DNA from: Caecitellus pseudoparvulus
Lineage: Eukaryota; Bigyra: Bicosoecida
Length of the DNA: 64,000 nucleotides
Reading direction: 5' to 3'
NCBI GenBank assembly: GCA_965644315.1
Contig: CBFFRQ010000030.1
Location: 558,001-622,000, forward strand
In this document: positions 31,101 through 43,445 of the stretch, piece by piece
Layout of the letters: every line of letters begins with the position of its first letter
Position numbering within the stretch: the first letter of the stretch is position 1
The notes under the pieces: generated by a model
Database searches by the model: none
What the model was told of the DNA's origin: nothing
What the model saw: the letters and a program-made list of their open reading frames with translations, nothing else
Program-made: the position numbers and the translations under genes

Positions 31101-34100
31101 GGCACGAGGAAGCTGAGGTGTGTGTGGTTGTACAGGTTGATGTCTGCGGCAGGCACGCGCACGTCCACCTCGGCGCCGGAGGCGATGGTGGATGGGTTGG
31201 AGCGCAGCCACACCAGCACGGAGTTGGGGTCGTTGCCGAAGTTGTCGCCAGTCAGCCACACGCGGATGCGGGCACCGGACTCGTCCAGGCCGGAGGTCGG
31301 GCCAGAGGACGGCCACATGGTGTGCACCTCAGGGGGCAGGTAGGACACCTGGGAGGCGGCAGTGGGGATGGTGAAGGTCTCTGCGCCAACTTGCAGGGAC
31401 ACAGGCAGCTGGCGACCGACGCCCTCTGGCATGGTGCAGTGCACCTCGCGATGCGCAGACTGGCCAGGGTTCACGATGCGGGCACCAGTGCCGTCACGCA
31501 GCAGTGTGCAGTTGTTCCCGCCAACCGTCACACGCACGGCATCCAGGGGCTGCGCGTCGGCGGGCCCGAAGTTCAGACCGTACAGCACCAGTGTGCCGCC
31601 ACCACGAGTGGTGCTCGTCAGGCTGGATGCGGCGGCGTCCACCGTGGGCGGCGCGTACGAGTAGGAGATGTAGTTGGGGGTCAGGCCCGTGCCGGGGTTG
31701 GGGTAGGTGGTCACAAAGTCGCTGAGGATGTCGAAGAGCTCATCACGCTCCTCCTTGTCGGAGACAATGGCAAACTCTGTGTTGGTCTCCACACGGGAGT
31801 CTGGCGTGTCGCAGACCTGACCGGGGGGCGTGGACGTCAGGCCAGAGCAGTCAGGCAGCACGCTGGAGAAGGTGGGGCACCCCACGGCCGCGCAGTGTCG
31901 GTACCGCAGCAGGTGCTGGAATGAGGGCTGCAAGTTCATGGAGGGGGGAATGGCGACCCTGTGCAGGGTGTGGGTGTGGTTCAGCACGCGGGCGTAGGAG
32001 GATGTCACAGGCTCTTGACCCGGCGGTGGGATGCCAAACTGCTGCGTCATGCCGTCGAACTGGGCCAGGGGCCGGCCGTCCAGGGCGCCAACCTGTGAGA
32101 AGTACCCCAGCCCGCCGGTCATGCCGAGGTTCACGCCGGAGACGGTCAGCTCGCCGCCCTCCGTGGGGAACACGAAGCGCAGCACGTTGAACGACGTGGG
32201 TCCAGACACGTACGCCTCCACAGACTGCTGAGGCGGAGCAGGCGCTGACGGGTCAGCGGTGGCGCTCACGCCAGTGATCGTGGGCGTGGCGTACTTGACC
32301 TCGATGATGTCCAGCGCGCTGCTGGCGTTGTTGGCGTCGGGGGACTTGTTGTTCCAGTAGAAGCGCAGGACGTTGGCTTCGCCCTGGCCCTCGGGCAGCG
32401 TGCAGTACACCGTGCCCTCCCGCGCCACCTCGTCGTAGTCAATGTTCGTCACGACGCACTCGTTGTCCCTGGCCCGCGCAGTCACAGGTGACACGCCGTC
32501 AGTGGGACCCTGCAGCACTGCGTTTTCACCAACCGTCACGTACATGAGGCTCGTGTCGTTGCCAATATTCTTCGCAGTGAAGGCGAGCTGGCCCCCACCA
32601 ATGGTGGGCTTGTCCGTACCGTCGTCCACACGCTGCCCCAGGGACGGGGACGTGGCCACGACCTCCTCGGAGCTAGAGTGGTACAGCGGCACAGAGGGAC
32701 CGAAGAGCCCCGTGGGGACAGCCTCAATGGTGCAGTTGGACACTTCCGTCACCACCGTCTGGTTGTTGGAGCCGATGGTGGTGATGTTGTACGCAGGCGG
32801 GCTGCCGCACACCAGCGTGTCGTTGGTGAGCTCGGGGGTATCGATGCGGTCGAACAGGTCCACCCGCACGTGGAAGTGGTTATCCACGAGGGAATCAGCA
32901 GAGGCGTTCCCGGCGGTGGCGCCGGCAGAGCCAGCCTTGGTGAAGCGGACCTTGATCTCACCGTGTGACCACAGCTCAATGTTCTCAGGGGGCACCAACG
33001 TGCCGTCCACGTACACAAAGCCGTCGAAGAAGCTGCCAGACCCGAAGGTGCGCCCCAGGGACGACCCGGTGATGGTGATGCGGGTGGTGTCAGCGCCCAG
33101 GTCCGCAGTGCGGTACAGGAAGCCAGGCGTACTGAGGCCGATGGGCGGACCGGGTGGTGCGTAGTCAAAGGTGATGGGGTCTGAGAGGGTGGCAGACTCG
33201 ATGCCAAGGCCCTTGGGCACCTGCACCAGCTGCACCTGCACGCCAGTGCCGACGCCGGGGGGCAGCGTGAACTCCACAGCTTCCTGCGCCAGAGCCCGGC
33301 CTCGTGCGCCGGTCCAGACCCGACCAGTCACGGCAATGTCAGTGAAGGCAGGCACGTCGGCTGGAGGCTCCCAGGCTTCAGCGGGGCCCAGGAAGCGCAC
33401 ACCATCGCTGCGCAGGTAGTCCAGGAACTCGGGCGAGTGCATGAAGGAGTAGTACGGCACGGTGATGCGCACACGCAGCTTGGTCTCCACGTCGGCACTG
33501 GCAAAGTTGGTGCCCAGCATGCGCGCACGCACGCCACCCGCGGTGGTCACCTGTGCGCCGTCAATGAGACTGAATGCCCCCAGCTCGGGCTTGGCGTAGC
33601 TCCACAGCACCGATGGCGTCTCAGACACCTGCCCCTCCACAGACACAGTCCAGATGAGGTCGGAGCCTGAGCCCGGGGCGGTCAAGCAGCGAATGGTCCA
33701 GTGGTCCTGCACGACGCAGTCCCGTGCGCGGTACTCCAGCCCTGTCACCGCGCCATACCGCACAAAGTCCAGGAAGGTGGGGAACTCACCGGGCGCCAGC
33801 TGGGTGGCGTTGTCGGCACCGGGGGTCGGCAGGGGTCCAAAGTTGCGGCCCTTGATGATGATCTCCTGCCCGCCTGCCGTGCTGGCGTTTGCAGCGGCCT
33901 CGCCCTGGAAGGACGTGATCACCGGCGCGCCGTAGTCCGTCGTGGGCAGCTCGCTTTCCTGCCCGTCCACAGTCAGCGTCCAGACCATGTTGGAGCCTGC
34001 GCCCTGCACGGTCTTGCACTCGATGCGGCTGTGGGCGAAGTTGGGCAGCATGGTGCACTGGGACACGTCCGCGGCGAACTCCTTCACCAAACCGTACCGC

Positions 34101-37100
34101 ACAGACTCCAGCGTGGACGTATCAGGGCCGAAGAAGGCACCGATGATCTGCACTGCGTACCCTCCCTTGGTGGGGGACAGGGGCGGGTTGGTCGTGGGGT
34201 CCTGGCCGTTCACGCGGTACTCCTGGATCAGAGGGGGGTGGTACCCCGACGCGTCCAGCTCCAGCATGTTCGTGGACTCCTGACCGTCAATGGTCAGGCG
34301 GTACGTGAAACCCTTGCCTGTGCCGACTGCAGAGCAGCACTCGGCGATGCCAGTGCTGCGCACCACACACCCACCAGCAGTGTACCAGCGTGCGCCGCTG
34401 ACACCATTCGCCGCGATGTCAAGGGTCTTCGCGTAGCGCAGGATGGGCTGCTCATTGGCAGAGGCTCCAGCCCTGTCTGCGCCGACTCGGGTGCACGCAG
34501 GCTCGCTGGAGTTCTGGGAGGCGCCCTGGCAGGGGGGCACGCGGCCCAGGTTGGACCCTTGCACGATGATGAGCTGGTTCCCCTTCGTGTTGGCGCGGAA
34601 GACGCCTGGGCCAGAGATGCCCACCAGGGACGGCGGCTCATACGACACGCGGACGGTGGCAGAGCCAGCCGTCGTGCGGGAGGTCTGCAGCGTCTCGGCT
34701 CGCAGCAGGCTGGAGTCCTTCGGGAACATGCGCACCTCCACGACGTGCCCTGTGCCAGATCCAGGCGGCATGGCGCAGGTCAGGGTCGAGTGGGGGCTCG
34801 TCGTGGATCGCAAGCAGTCCACAGCCTCGTACCGGTACGTCGCCCGGTCAGCACTGACAGTGGCGGAGGAGCAGGTGCCAGCTGAGAAGCGGGCCCCCGC
34901 CCCGTGGCTGGTGCCGAGCCGCACAGCCAGGCCGTGGTTGGCAGGGCCGAAGTTGGACCCCAGCACAGTGAAGGTGGAGCCGCCCGTCGTGGAGGCCAGG
35001 CCTGAGCCCGTGTTCATGATGATGGAGGAGATGTTGGGGGCGTGGTAGCCGAGGGTGGTGGCCAGGCCCTGCCCGCCCTGCCCGCCGATGCGGGGGACGA
35101 ACGACAGCTGCGTGCTCCAGCCCTCCGACGTGACGCAGTCCATGGCAGTGTGCGCCGTCACCATCGTGCACGAGGCGGCGGTGAAACCAGTGAACCCTGG
35201 TGTGCTCTCGTCCAGACCCGAGTTTGGCCCGTACCGAATGGTCACAGGCGGCAGCACGGTGCCGAGGGGGCCGAAGTTCGTGCCAACCACCGAGAAGACC
35301 TGCCCGCCACGCGTGTCGAACTTGCCGTCTGGCACCGCAGTGGTGACGGAAGTGATGGTGGGGGGCATGTACTTCGTGCGGCCCGCCGCGTCGTTGCCGC
35401 CCACGACGCCGCCGAGCTTCTTGTTGCCCTGCACGCCGTCCAGGAACAGCTCCCACGACACCTGCCCGATGCCAGGTGGGTGCAGGCAGGAAGCCGTCGT
35501 GGTGTTGTGCAGCATGCACATGCCAGGTGCCGTGCGGTCCAGCGTGACGGGGCTGGGCGGCTGGTCCGTGCCATCGTGGTACGTCCCCTCAGCACGCAGG
35601 GCAAGAGTTTCCAGCTCAGAGGGGTTGGCAAAGTCCAGCCCGCGGAAGTACACGCGGATGTTGGACGACCCAGCGGTGGGCACCAGCACATCCCGCTCGC
35701 CAGTGGAGGAATCGTACGTGTAGATGTCAGTGACGGTGACGTCGGGCACATCGGTGATGGTGACGGGGAAAGTGTGGTCATCGCACTCCGCAGGCGTGCC
35801 AAAGTCGCACACTTCGATCGTCACGGTGTACGACGACCGGTCCTCGAAGTTCAGCACGACGCCGTCGCGCACACGCACAACGCCGTTGGTATCAGTTCGG
35901 AACGTGTTCGCGTCGGGGCTGCCAGGCACGACGCGGTACGTCAAGCGCCCGAAGTTGACGGGGTCATTGACATCAGGGTCAACTGCGTTGGCACGGGCAT
36001 CCACGCCACGCCCAGTCGCGTCCACGAAGAGGAGGCGGCGGTTGGACGCGGGCGTCTCGCCACTGATGTCCTCGGGGATCGTGAAAGCCTCTGGCTGCCC
36101 TGCCCAAGTCTTTTGCAGGACTGGTGGCTCGTTGAGGTCTGTCACAGTGACTCGGATGGTGGTGCTGGAGTTCAGGCCGCCGCTGTCCGTCACGGTGGCC
36201 GTGAAGACGTGAGCAGCCCGTGGTGCGAGCGCCTCGTGAGAGATGAACCCACTGCCGCCGCCTGCAGAGGCTGCGATGGTGATGCTGCCCTGTGCTGTGT
36301 TGCACGGGGCACCACAAGTCGTCGCCACGGCGAAGTTGCCGCTTGGGTCGGACAGGGAAAACGTCAGCGTCTCCGTGCCATCCACGTCAGAGGCAGCCAG
36401 CGTGCCCACGACGGCAGAGGCGATGCCGGTGATGTCCGTCTCAGCCAGCGAGAAGGTCGTGTGCAGCGCTGTTGTGTTAATGACGGGGGCCTCGTTGACG
36501 TTGAGGATGTTGATGGTCACGTCCACCTCGTCGCGCAGTTGGCCGGGGCCGTCGTCCTGCACCTCCAGCGTCAGCGTGACACTCGTGTGCTGCTCGAAGT
36601 TCGTCGCAGAAGTGCTCTGCAGGGCGCCAGAAGTCTGGTCAAGGGCGAACCAGCCGGCTGCAGTGGAGGGCACCACCTGTGTGATGAAGAACTGGTGGGA
36701 CTGCGCCCCGTCGGCATCGGTGAAGTGAGCGGACATGTTCTTCAGAAGAGGGTTCACCAGCATCTCATCGACGGACAGCGTGTCCGAAGCAGTGGCCACC
36801 CAGGCAGGCTTGGTGTTGCCTGACCCTACTGTGATGCCAACGAAAGCCGTGTGTGGTTGGCCGGCAGCGTCTCGGGCTGTCACGCTCACGACGTCGAAAC
36901 GGCTTTCGCCGTCGTTAATATCCCCAAGGTCTGTCTCCACCCTGAACTGGCAAGTGCTGCTCAAGTTGTAGTTGCCCACAGAGCCGACGATGCCCGTTGC
37001 GACATCACAGGTGATAGTGGTGTTCTCTTGGTCAAGGACGGTCAAGGGGGATCCGATCCGGGTCCCCGCCACTGCCTGCTCAAGCACGGAGCGGTTCTGA

Positions 37101-40100
37101 GGAATGACCAGGGGAACCTCGTTCACATCCGTGAGCTGCACAACCACGCTGCCGTCGACAGCGATGGCAGCGCCATCGATGCCTGCATCCGTCACGGTGA
37201 ACTCCAAGGTGAAGGAGGCCTTGGTCTCGAAGTCCAGCCCGGACTGCCACGGGTACACCAGCACGCCATCGTTGATGCGCAGCTCTCCTGAAGGCAGCAG
37301 CTTGAAGAGGGCCTCTCCGCTGTTTCGGGGGTTGAACAAGTCCGCCCCGCGCAGGTTCGAAAACACATGCGTCTCGCCAGTGGGCGCATGGTTCAGGTCG
37401 TCGTCCGTGATGGCAATGGTGTCCACGACGCTGTCCCCTGCCGGGTTCTCCGCGATGGGGAAGACCTGCCCGGTCACGACGGCTGGTGGCTCGTTCAAGT
37501 TGTTGATGACAACGGTCACGGGTTCCCAAGCAGAGGTCAGGGGCGCGCCAGCAGCACCCAGGTCTGTCACACGCACCATCACAGTGTGCGACTGGGCAGC
37601 CTCGTAGGACAGAGTCATGTTGGGGCGCAGGCGGGAGTGCGAAGCGTTGCCGCCGGCAGGCACCCAGCCAAAGCCCTGCACCTCCCAGGTGAGGAACTCG
37701 TTCCCGTTGGCCAGGTCAGGGTCCACTGCGCCAATGAAGCTGGTGAGGACGTTGGCCCCCACGTTCTCGTCCAGGTCCACGCTCTGGCCAGGCACGACGG
37801 AAGGCATCTCGTTCACGTTGCGCACAGACACGGTGATGGTGTACACAGACGAGCGGGGGTCCGCGCCATCATCGTCAGTGAGCCGGATCTGGAAGGTGTA
37901 CGTGGGCTTGGTTTCGTAGTCCAGGCGGCCGCCGGACTTGGTGAGGGTCCACTGGTTGCCAGTGCCGGCGCTTGCGGTGAAGATGCCTGCACCCTCACCG
38001 AGAATGGTAATGGAGGCAATGCTGTCGCCGTCGGGGTCGTCTGCCTGGATGGAGGTTGCAAAGTCCGTGCCATCTGGCACCTCCTCGTCGATCTCGAAGT
38101 AGTCAGAGTACTCAGGGTCGGCAGCAGTGCCCAGGTTGAGGAGCAGAGGCGGGTCGTTGGTGTCCAGGAGGGTGATAGTCTGGGAGTACACCACCTCGAA
38201 CGTGTTCCCACCCGGCGTGATGGGCTTGTCGGTCACGGTGAAGATGACTCGGTAGTCCCTGCGGCCGTCCAAGTCAAAATCGGGGAACTGTTCAAAGTCC
38301 AGGACGCGCGTCGTGACGAGCTCGCCAGACGGCTGCAGGGCAAAGGGGGGCCGCGCAGGGTCGGCGTCCAGCACGGTGAGGGCGACAGAGTCGATGCCGG
38401 CCGCGTCCTCGTCCACCACCTGCACAATGCTGGGCGGCGAGGCGCCGAGGGAAGTGCCAGCAGGCAGGTTCTCCTCCAGCTCCAGTGTGTACGGCGTGGC
38501 CATGAAGGCAGGCGCCTCGTTCACGTCCAGCACAGTGATGGTCACCGGCACGTCCGCGGAGAGAGGCGGCGAGCCGTTGTCCGTCACCCGCACCACCAAG
38601 TTGTACACGGCGCGGTCTTCGTAGGAAATGGGGAAGACATTCACGAACAGTTGGCCAGAGCAGGCGCCAATGGCGAAGGAGTTGCCGACGTTGCCGCTGA
38701 GGATCTCGTACCGCACCTCCTGCCCTGCATCTTCGTCGGCAGTGTTCACGCGGGAGTCCACGCCAGGGGTGGCTGCCAGCACAGGCACGGCAGAGCGCAG
38801 GCGTGCGTTTTCGAGCAGCTGGCGCAGGAAGGTGCCGGAGCCGTCGTTGCGCGTGTCATACACAAAGTTGGGTCGGTCGTTGCGGTCCACCACCCCGATG
38901 GAGGCGGTGCACGTGAACTTGGGCGTCGTCGTGGGCGCTGCCAGCTCGTACGTGATCTGCACGCCGTAGAAGGAGCAAGCCTCGAAGTTGAAGGCCTGGC
39001 CAGACTTCAGGCTGATGGTGGTGGTGCCCGTGCCGGCATTGTTGTTGACCTGCAGCAGGGCGTTCATCTCGGCGCTGGTCTGGGGGCACCCTGGCTCGAA
39101 GCTGACGCCACCGGGGATGGTGCTCATGCTCACCGTCAGGGCATCCGACCCCCGCTTTGTGTACTGGATGCTGGCGAAGGTGGCCCCCGGCAAGTTCTCA
39201 TCCACACTGTATGTGTCGGCGAAGGCGTTCACACCCCCCTGCACGGCAGTGGTGCAGGTGGACGTGAACTCGATGCGCTTGAAGCGCCGGCCGCCCGTGC
39301 AGAACTCGTCCTCGGCACACTGAGCCTGGCCAGTGCGCTGGTCGGTGGCGGCTGACTCAGGGGTGGAGTAGTACCCTGCAGACACGGTGGTGGGGGAGCC
39401 AGAGCCCGCGGGGCAGAAGCTGTTCACGCCGCCGCACGGCTCGGCCGTGCCGACGCTGGAAGCAACGGGGCAGTAAAAGCCGGCCTGGCACACGCCAGTG
39501 CAGGCGGTCGCGCCGGCAGTGGCCACGAAGGTGCCGGCCGGGCAAGCTGTGCGCACGCCGTTGTTGCAGGCATACCCTGGCTCGCACTGCTGCTGCCCGA
39601 TGCGGTTGTTGGCAGAGCCGGAGGAGGTGGGGATGGTGTAGTGCCCGGCAGAGACAGAGGTGGAGCTGCCAGAGCCCTCAGGGCAGAACCTGTCCACGCC
39701 GCCACAGGACTGCTGCGTGGCAGAGCCAGAAGCCAGGGGGCAGAAGTAGCCAGCTTGGCAGGGCCCGCTGCAGTTCGTGGGGTCGCTGGCCCCGCCGGCA
39801 CCGTACTTGCCAGCCGGGCAGCGCCCGCCAGAGCCAGAGGTGGGGTTGGCCACAGTGGAGCCGGCGGAGGTGTAATGGCCAGGGGCAGAGTTGCCGGAGC
39901 AGGAGGCGGTGCCGAGACCTTGCGTCGCACCGTACTTGCCAGCGGGGCAGATGTTCGCGGTGGGGCTGGTGCTGCCGCTGGGGCAGTAGTACCCTGCGGA
40001 GCACTGCCCCGTGCAGCTGGGGCTGGTCTCGCCAGCGTTGGTGCCGTAGCGCCCCGCGGCGCAGGGAATGCAGGCACCTGCCAGGCCCTGGATGCTGATG

Positions 40101-41087
40101 CTAGGCTGGTACCTGCCAGCAGGGCACAGTGCACACGTGGTTGCGCTTTCTGCGAGAGTTACGAGGGGTTGGTTGGCGTGCTGGGCTGGTGCTCGACGAA
40201 ACGCGGAAAACGTCGAAACGCACGCTTGTAGTAGCCGCCAGGGCACCCGAGAGGACGCTGGCACAAGAAACGGTTGGCACGCGTGCAAGGATAGTCGTTG
40301 ATGGAAGGATCAGGGTTCATGGCATCTGTGGGGGTGAGGGCGGGCGAGTGCAGCACGGCGAGCCTCTGCAGAAACGTTCGAAAGGCACGAACCCCAGAGA
40401 TGCATGCAGTCTTCACCGCCACAGCAGTTGTTGGGCTCGTTGGTGCTCCATGAGCTAGTCACGAAGGGCGAGATCTGGCGGTTGTCGCTGCTCCAGCGCC
40501 ATGTTCTGGGCGGGGGGCGTTCCGTTGGTTGGGTGTGGCTGGCGCGAGGGGCAGGCCGCAGAGCGCGCTGCCGACTCACCCTTCTTGCGCCACGTCGTTG
40601 CCGCCAATCCAGCAGCGCTTGCCGATGCAAACGGCGTACAGCAAATCCAGTTCGTTCTGGGTGTCGAACTCGGCGAGGAAGCCCTCCTCCAGGGCACACC
40701 TCGCGTTGGCAGCAGTCTGCGGAATCACAGCAGGGTCTGGAAATGAAAGGGCGTTCGCAGGCGTCTCAGCACCGCAGAGGACGCACCCAACTGAGCTGTT
40801 CAGAGCCAACATACTTCAAGCAGGCACCAGGGGCTGTGGGGCGCAAGAGGGCAGGCGGCGTGAGCGTGTGTTTGACGTCGGGGAGGATGGCGTGCTGCAA
40901 GAGCAAGTGTCCGTGGCTCGACGCGTTGGCAGCTCGGCCGAGCGCAGTCGACGGGCACGGGCAGCGCTGGGAACACAATGCAGGCACCACACGCACTTGT
41001 AGTGTACCCTGCAGGGCACTCATCCGGCGTGACTTGGCTGGCAGCCAAGCCCAGCGCGCAGGCGAGCAGTGCAGCTACAGTCCGCAT
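28172..41087 (-). CDS. Giant CTLD/cadherin/IPT-TIG multi-pass surface protein
   Basis: Six exons (41087-40997, 40833-40787, 40716-40580, 40505-40393, 40325-40224, 40149-28172) join in phase to 4155 aa. A signal peptide (MRTVAALLACALGLAAS) is followed by a C-type lectin domain at about 25-155, built from five exons: CLKYVGSEQLSW, CALEEGFLAEFDTQNE, CWIGGND, STNEPNNCCGGEDCMHLW, NDYPC. EPN is the motif of mannose-type Ca2+-dependent lectins. Next are Cys-rich GCC2/GCC3-like repeats (CPAGKYG, CxAGxYCP; about 160-450), about ten cadherin-like repeats (VTVTDLNEPP, ITVLDVNEAP; 460-1640), about thirteen IPT/TIG domains (GTNFGP, GSNFGPA, GRNFGP; 1760-3390), a Cys block with CSKGYDGNRCGVCAVGY, and eight or so membrane helices (3550-3985) before a basic tail. 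It is probably a sugar-binding adhesion or receptor protein. Confidence 0.9.
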
Positions 41088-41771
41088 GGTGCAAGCTGCC
41101 TGTTTCTGTCTGCAGAGAGCGGGGCACGCCGAAACACTGGGCGTGTTGGCCTCCACTCGAGGAAGACGTGGGGTGCTGCTGCCCACGGGAGTCCGCGCCC
41201 TCTTGGTGGGAGGGTTCGGGAGCACAGACGCAAGCGGCGCGAAACGCGGCCTTGGTCTGGACTGCTGGGAGCGCTCGAGGGTAAGCTGCGGCGCAAACAG
41301 GTGCAGGCTTGGCACACCTGGCCAGCATGGTGTAAGTGGTGGAAGGTTTTGAGGTCAATTTTTGCGTAAGGTTTCGGGTGGCACGACGGAGCGCCGTCGA
41401 ACGGTGCGGATGTGCGCGCGAGGGGGGTGTGCGTGCGTGGTTCAACTGGCCCAGCTTCGAAGGAGACGCGCTCAGGCGAGGGCACCGCTCACAGCGCACA
41501 GGAGGCATGTAGTTTGGGCGGGAAGTCTAGGCATGACACTTCAGACTTGCTTGCGCGGCACACTGGGGTTGTCTGGCCTGTCTTGCCACGGTCAGCTGTA
41601 GATGGACAAGGCGCACCACACAGAGGCAGGGCTCAAACGCACGAACTGGGGGTGGGATCAAATCTCGAAGCCCCAGGAAGTCATTGCATCGAACTTCCAC
41701 CTGCTGAGTGCGTGGGACAGCTCTCTGAGTGCTTGCTTGGTGCCTCCTGGCCCGGGCAGCGAAGCGCAGGC
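41088..41771. other. Divergent intergenic region
   Basis: About 684 bp between the divergent starts of the giant surface protein (-) and the DIX-ELMO gene (+). One frame from the plus-strand gene stays open upstream to 41412 but has no ATG-led conserved content, so I treat it as 5' UTR. No RNA gene or repeat is visible. Confidence 0.4.
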
Positions 41772-43235
41772 ATGCCAGCTCCAGGAGGGAGCCAGGCGGC
41801 TACGGCCGTCGTGCAGTACACGGTGGTGACGCGCCATGCTGCAGAACGTGAGGTGGTGGGCACCCTGCAGGTGCCCTGCGCTACACCTGGTCGCTTGTGT
41901 CTGTCCGATGTCCGGAGGGCGTGGCCTTGGGGCGGGGGCCAGTGGTGCTTCCGCGCCCAAGTGTTGTTGAAAGGCGGCTCAGACAGGTTCATGTGGCTGG
42001 ACCTGAAGAGCCCAGAGGGCGCGCTGCCACGAGGCTTGCACGGGCAGTATGTCGTTAAGGCGTTGCCCATGTTTGAGCTGCGCGAGGGCGGCGAAGTCGA
42101 ACCGCGTTTCACTGGCGTTGCGTGGGACCTGCCGCGGCTGTTGGCGGCCCACCGCGCGGCTCGTCCGGATATCGCCCGGCCTGACGCCCCCTACGGCAGT
42201 TTGTTGGAGCAGCACCCCCTGGACGTGTCACTTCCACGGGCAGCGACGCCCTCCACGCCGCCTCCTGGGACGCAGAGTGCCAGTGCGCAGCAGTCTGCGG
42301 CAGCCATGTTCACGGCCGGCAGCAAGGCTGCTTCGTCGGCATGGGGCCACGTGACTGGCGCAGCATCTGCAGCAGCCACATTCATGTCCAAGCACGCGGG
42401 CAAGGTGGACGCTGAGAAGGTCCGCTCCGGCGCTCTGTCGGCGGCAACCTCATTGGGCGGTTTCCTCAAACGCACTGCGGCAGCGGCCGGCGCCATGCTG
42501 GATGCCGGCAGCAAGCCGCCGGAGGAGGCCCTCGTGAACCTCTCCGAGCTGCACACGCTCATGTACACCCCCTTCAACGCCACCCTGCCTGCCCACGAGG
42601 CACTGCTGCAGCGCTTGTGGTCGGCCGTGGCGCCTGACGCGGAGTATGCGCCTGTGTCCCCGGCCTGGCAGGAGCTGGGGTTCCAGGGGGATGACCCCCG
42701 CACTGACTTCCGTGGCGGTGGCCTGCTGTCTCTGCACTGCCTCGTGCACGCGGCAGAGGGCGGCGTGCTGGGCAGCATTTTGGCCAGCCAGGTCCGCCTG
42801 CGGCAGGCCAGTGCAGCAGGGGAGCGGGCGGCAGCAGGTGACGACTTCGACGGCTTCGTGTCTGTGGGCCTGGAGGACGTGCTGGCGGGCCGCGAGGGGG
42901 GGGCCGTGGAGCAACGCCTGTACCCCGTGGCGCTGGCCGGGGTGAACTTGGTGGTGTCCCTGGCTGCCCTGGTGGGCGTGGGGGAGGAGACGGTGCAGCA
43001 CAAGCCCAGCAAGGCGTGGGGCTTGTTCAGCCACTACGAGGGCTTCTTCGAGCTCTTCAGCCTGGCGCTGTTGTACTTTGACGGGCAGTGGCGGGCGGGG
43101 CAGGTGGCGCAGGAGGGTTTCCAGCCCCTGCTCAAGGCGGTGGTGCGCCACGTGGCCGGCTGGCTGGAGGCCGGTCCCCAGTCCCCAGCTGGCCTCCGGG
43201 ACATTGTGGCTTCGGCGGACGGCATCACGTTGTGA
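41772..43235 (+). CDS. DIX-like domain fused to an ELMO domain
   Basis: A single exon of 487 aa from the ATG at 41772. Residues 12-102 look like a DIX domain: VVQYTVVTR, then VPCATPGRLCLSDVRRAW, FRAQVLLKGGSDRFMWLDL and GQYVVKALPM. DIX domains polymerise head to tail in Dishevelled and Axin, and DIX-like domains occur in plant SOSEKI proteins. A Pro/Ala/Ser linker follows with small helices. Residues 260-455 are an ELMO domain with the diagnostic WQELGFQGDDPRTDFRGGG; the Arg of this motif (about 314) is the one needed for Arf-family GAP activity in ELMOD proteins. The protein may therefore place an Arf/Arl GAP in self-assembling complexes at membranes or cilia (inference). The ELMO call is firm; the DIX call rests on pattern likeness. 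Confidence 0.8.
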   Translation: MPAPGGSQAATAVVQYTVVTRHAAEREVVGTLQVPCATPGRLCLSDVRRAWPWGGGQWCFRAQVLLKGGSDRFMWLDLKSPEGALPRGLHGQYVVKALPMFELREGGEVEPRFTGVAWDLPRLLAAHRAARPDIARPDAPYGSLLEQHPLDVSLPRAATPSTPPPGTQSASAQQSAAAMFTAGSKAASSAWGHVTGAASAAATFMSKHAGKVDAEKVRSGALSAATSLGGFLKRTAAAAGAMLDAGSKPPEEALVNLSELHTLMYTPFNATLPAHEALLQRLWSAVAPDAEYAPVSPAWQELGFQGDDPRTDFRGGGLLSLHCLVHAAEGGVLGSILASQVRLRQASAAGERAAAGDDFDGFVSVGLEDVLAGREGGAVEQRLYPVALAGVNLVVSLAALVGVGEETVQHKPSKAWGLFSHYEGFFELFSLALLYFDGQWRAGQVAQEGFQPLLKAVVRHVAGWLEAGPQSPAGLRDIVASADGITL

Positions 43236-43445
43236 GGGGGTGGTGGCAAATCCGGCCACTGGGCGGCACAATCCACATGGCTCGTTGCGAGGCCAGGCCT
43301 GCGTTCTCAGGCATGCCAGCTTCACAGCGCCTTCCCCTGCACTACGGTCGTGCTGCCTGTGTGTGGCTGTGTGTGGCCAGGACTTGGCCCGAGGGTGTCT
43401 GGCGGCGGCGGGCAGCACAAAGGCTGCCACCCGTTGGGCGGCGGC

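Noticed and set aside
28448-31924. Plus-strand open frame of 1158 codons
   Set aside because: It lies antisense to the giant surface gene. Its protein is Val/Gly/His/Gln-rich with no domain, and the minus strand shows clear IPT/TIG and membrane motifs. GC-rich third positions leave the opposite strand free of stops.
35042-39355. Two long plus-strand frames (35042-36823 and 37367-39355)
   Set aside because: Both are shadows of the cadherin and TIG coding sequence on the minus strand; no domain and no ATG-led conserved start.
41412-41771. N-terminal extension of the DIX-ELMO frame by 120 codons
   Set aside because: Low-quality sequence without motifs; the DIX-like domain begins directly after the ATG at 41772.
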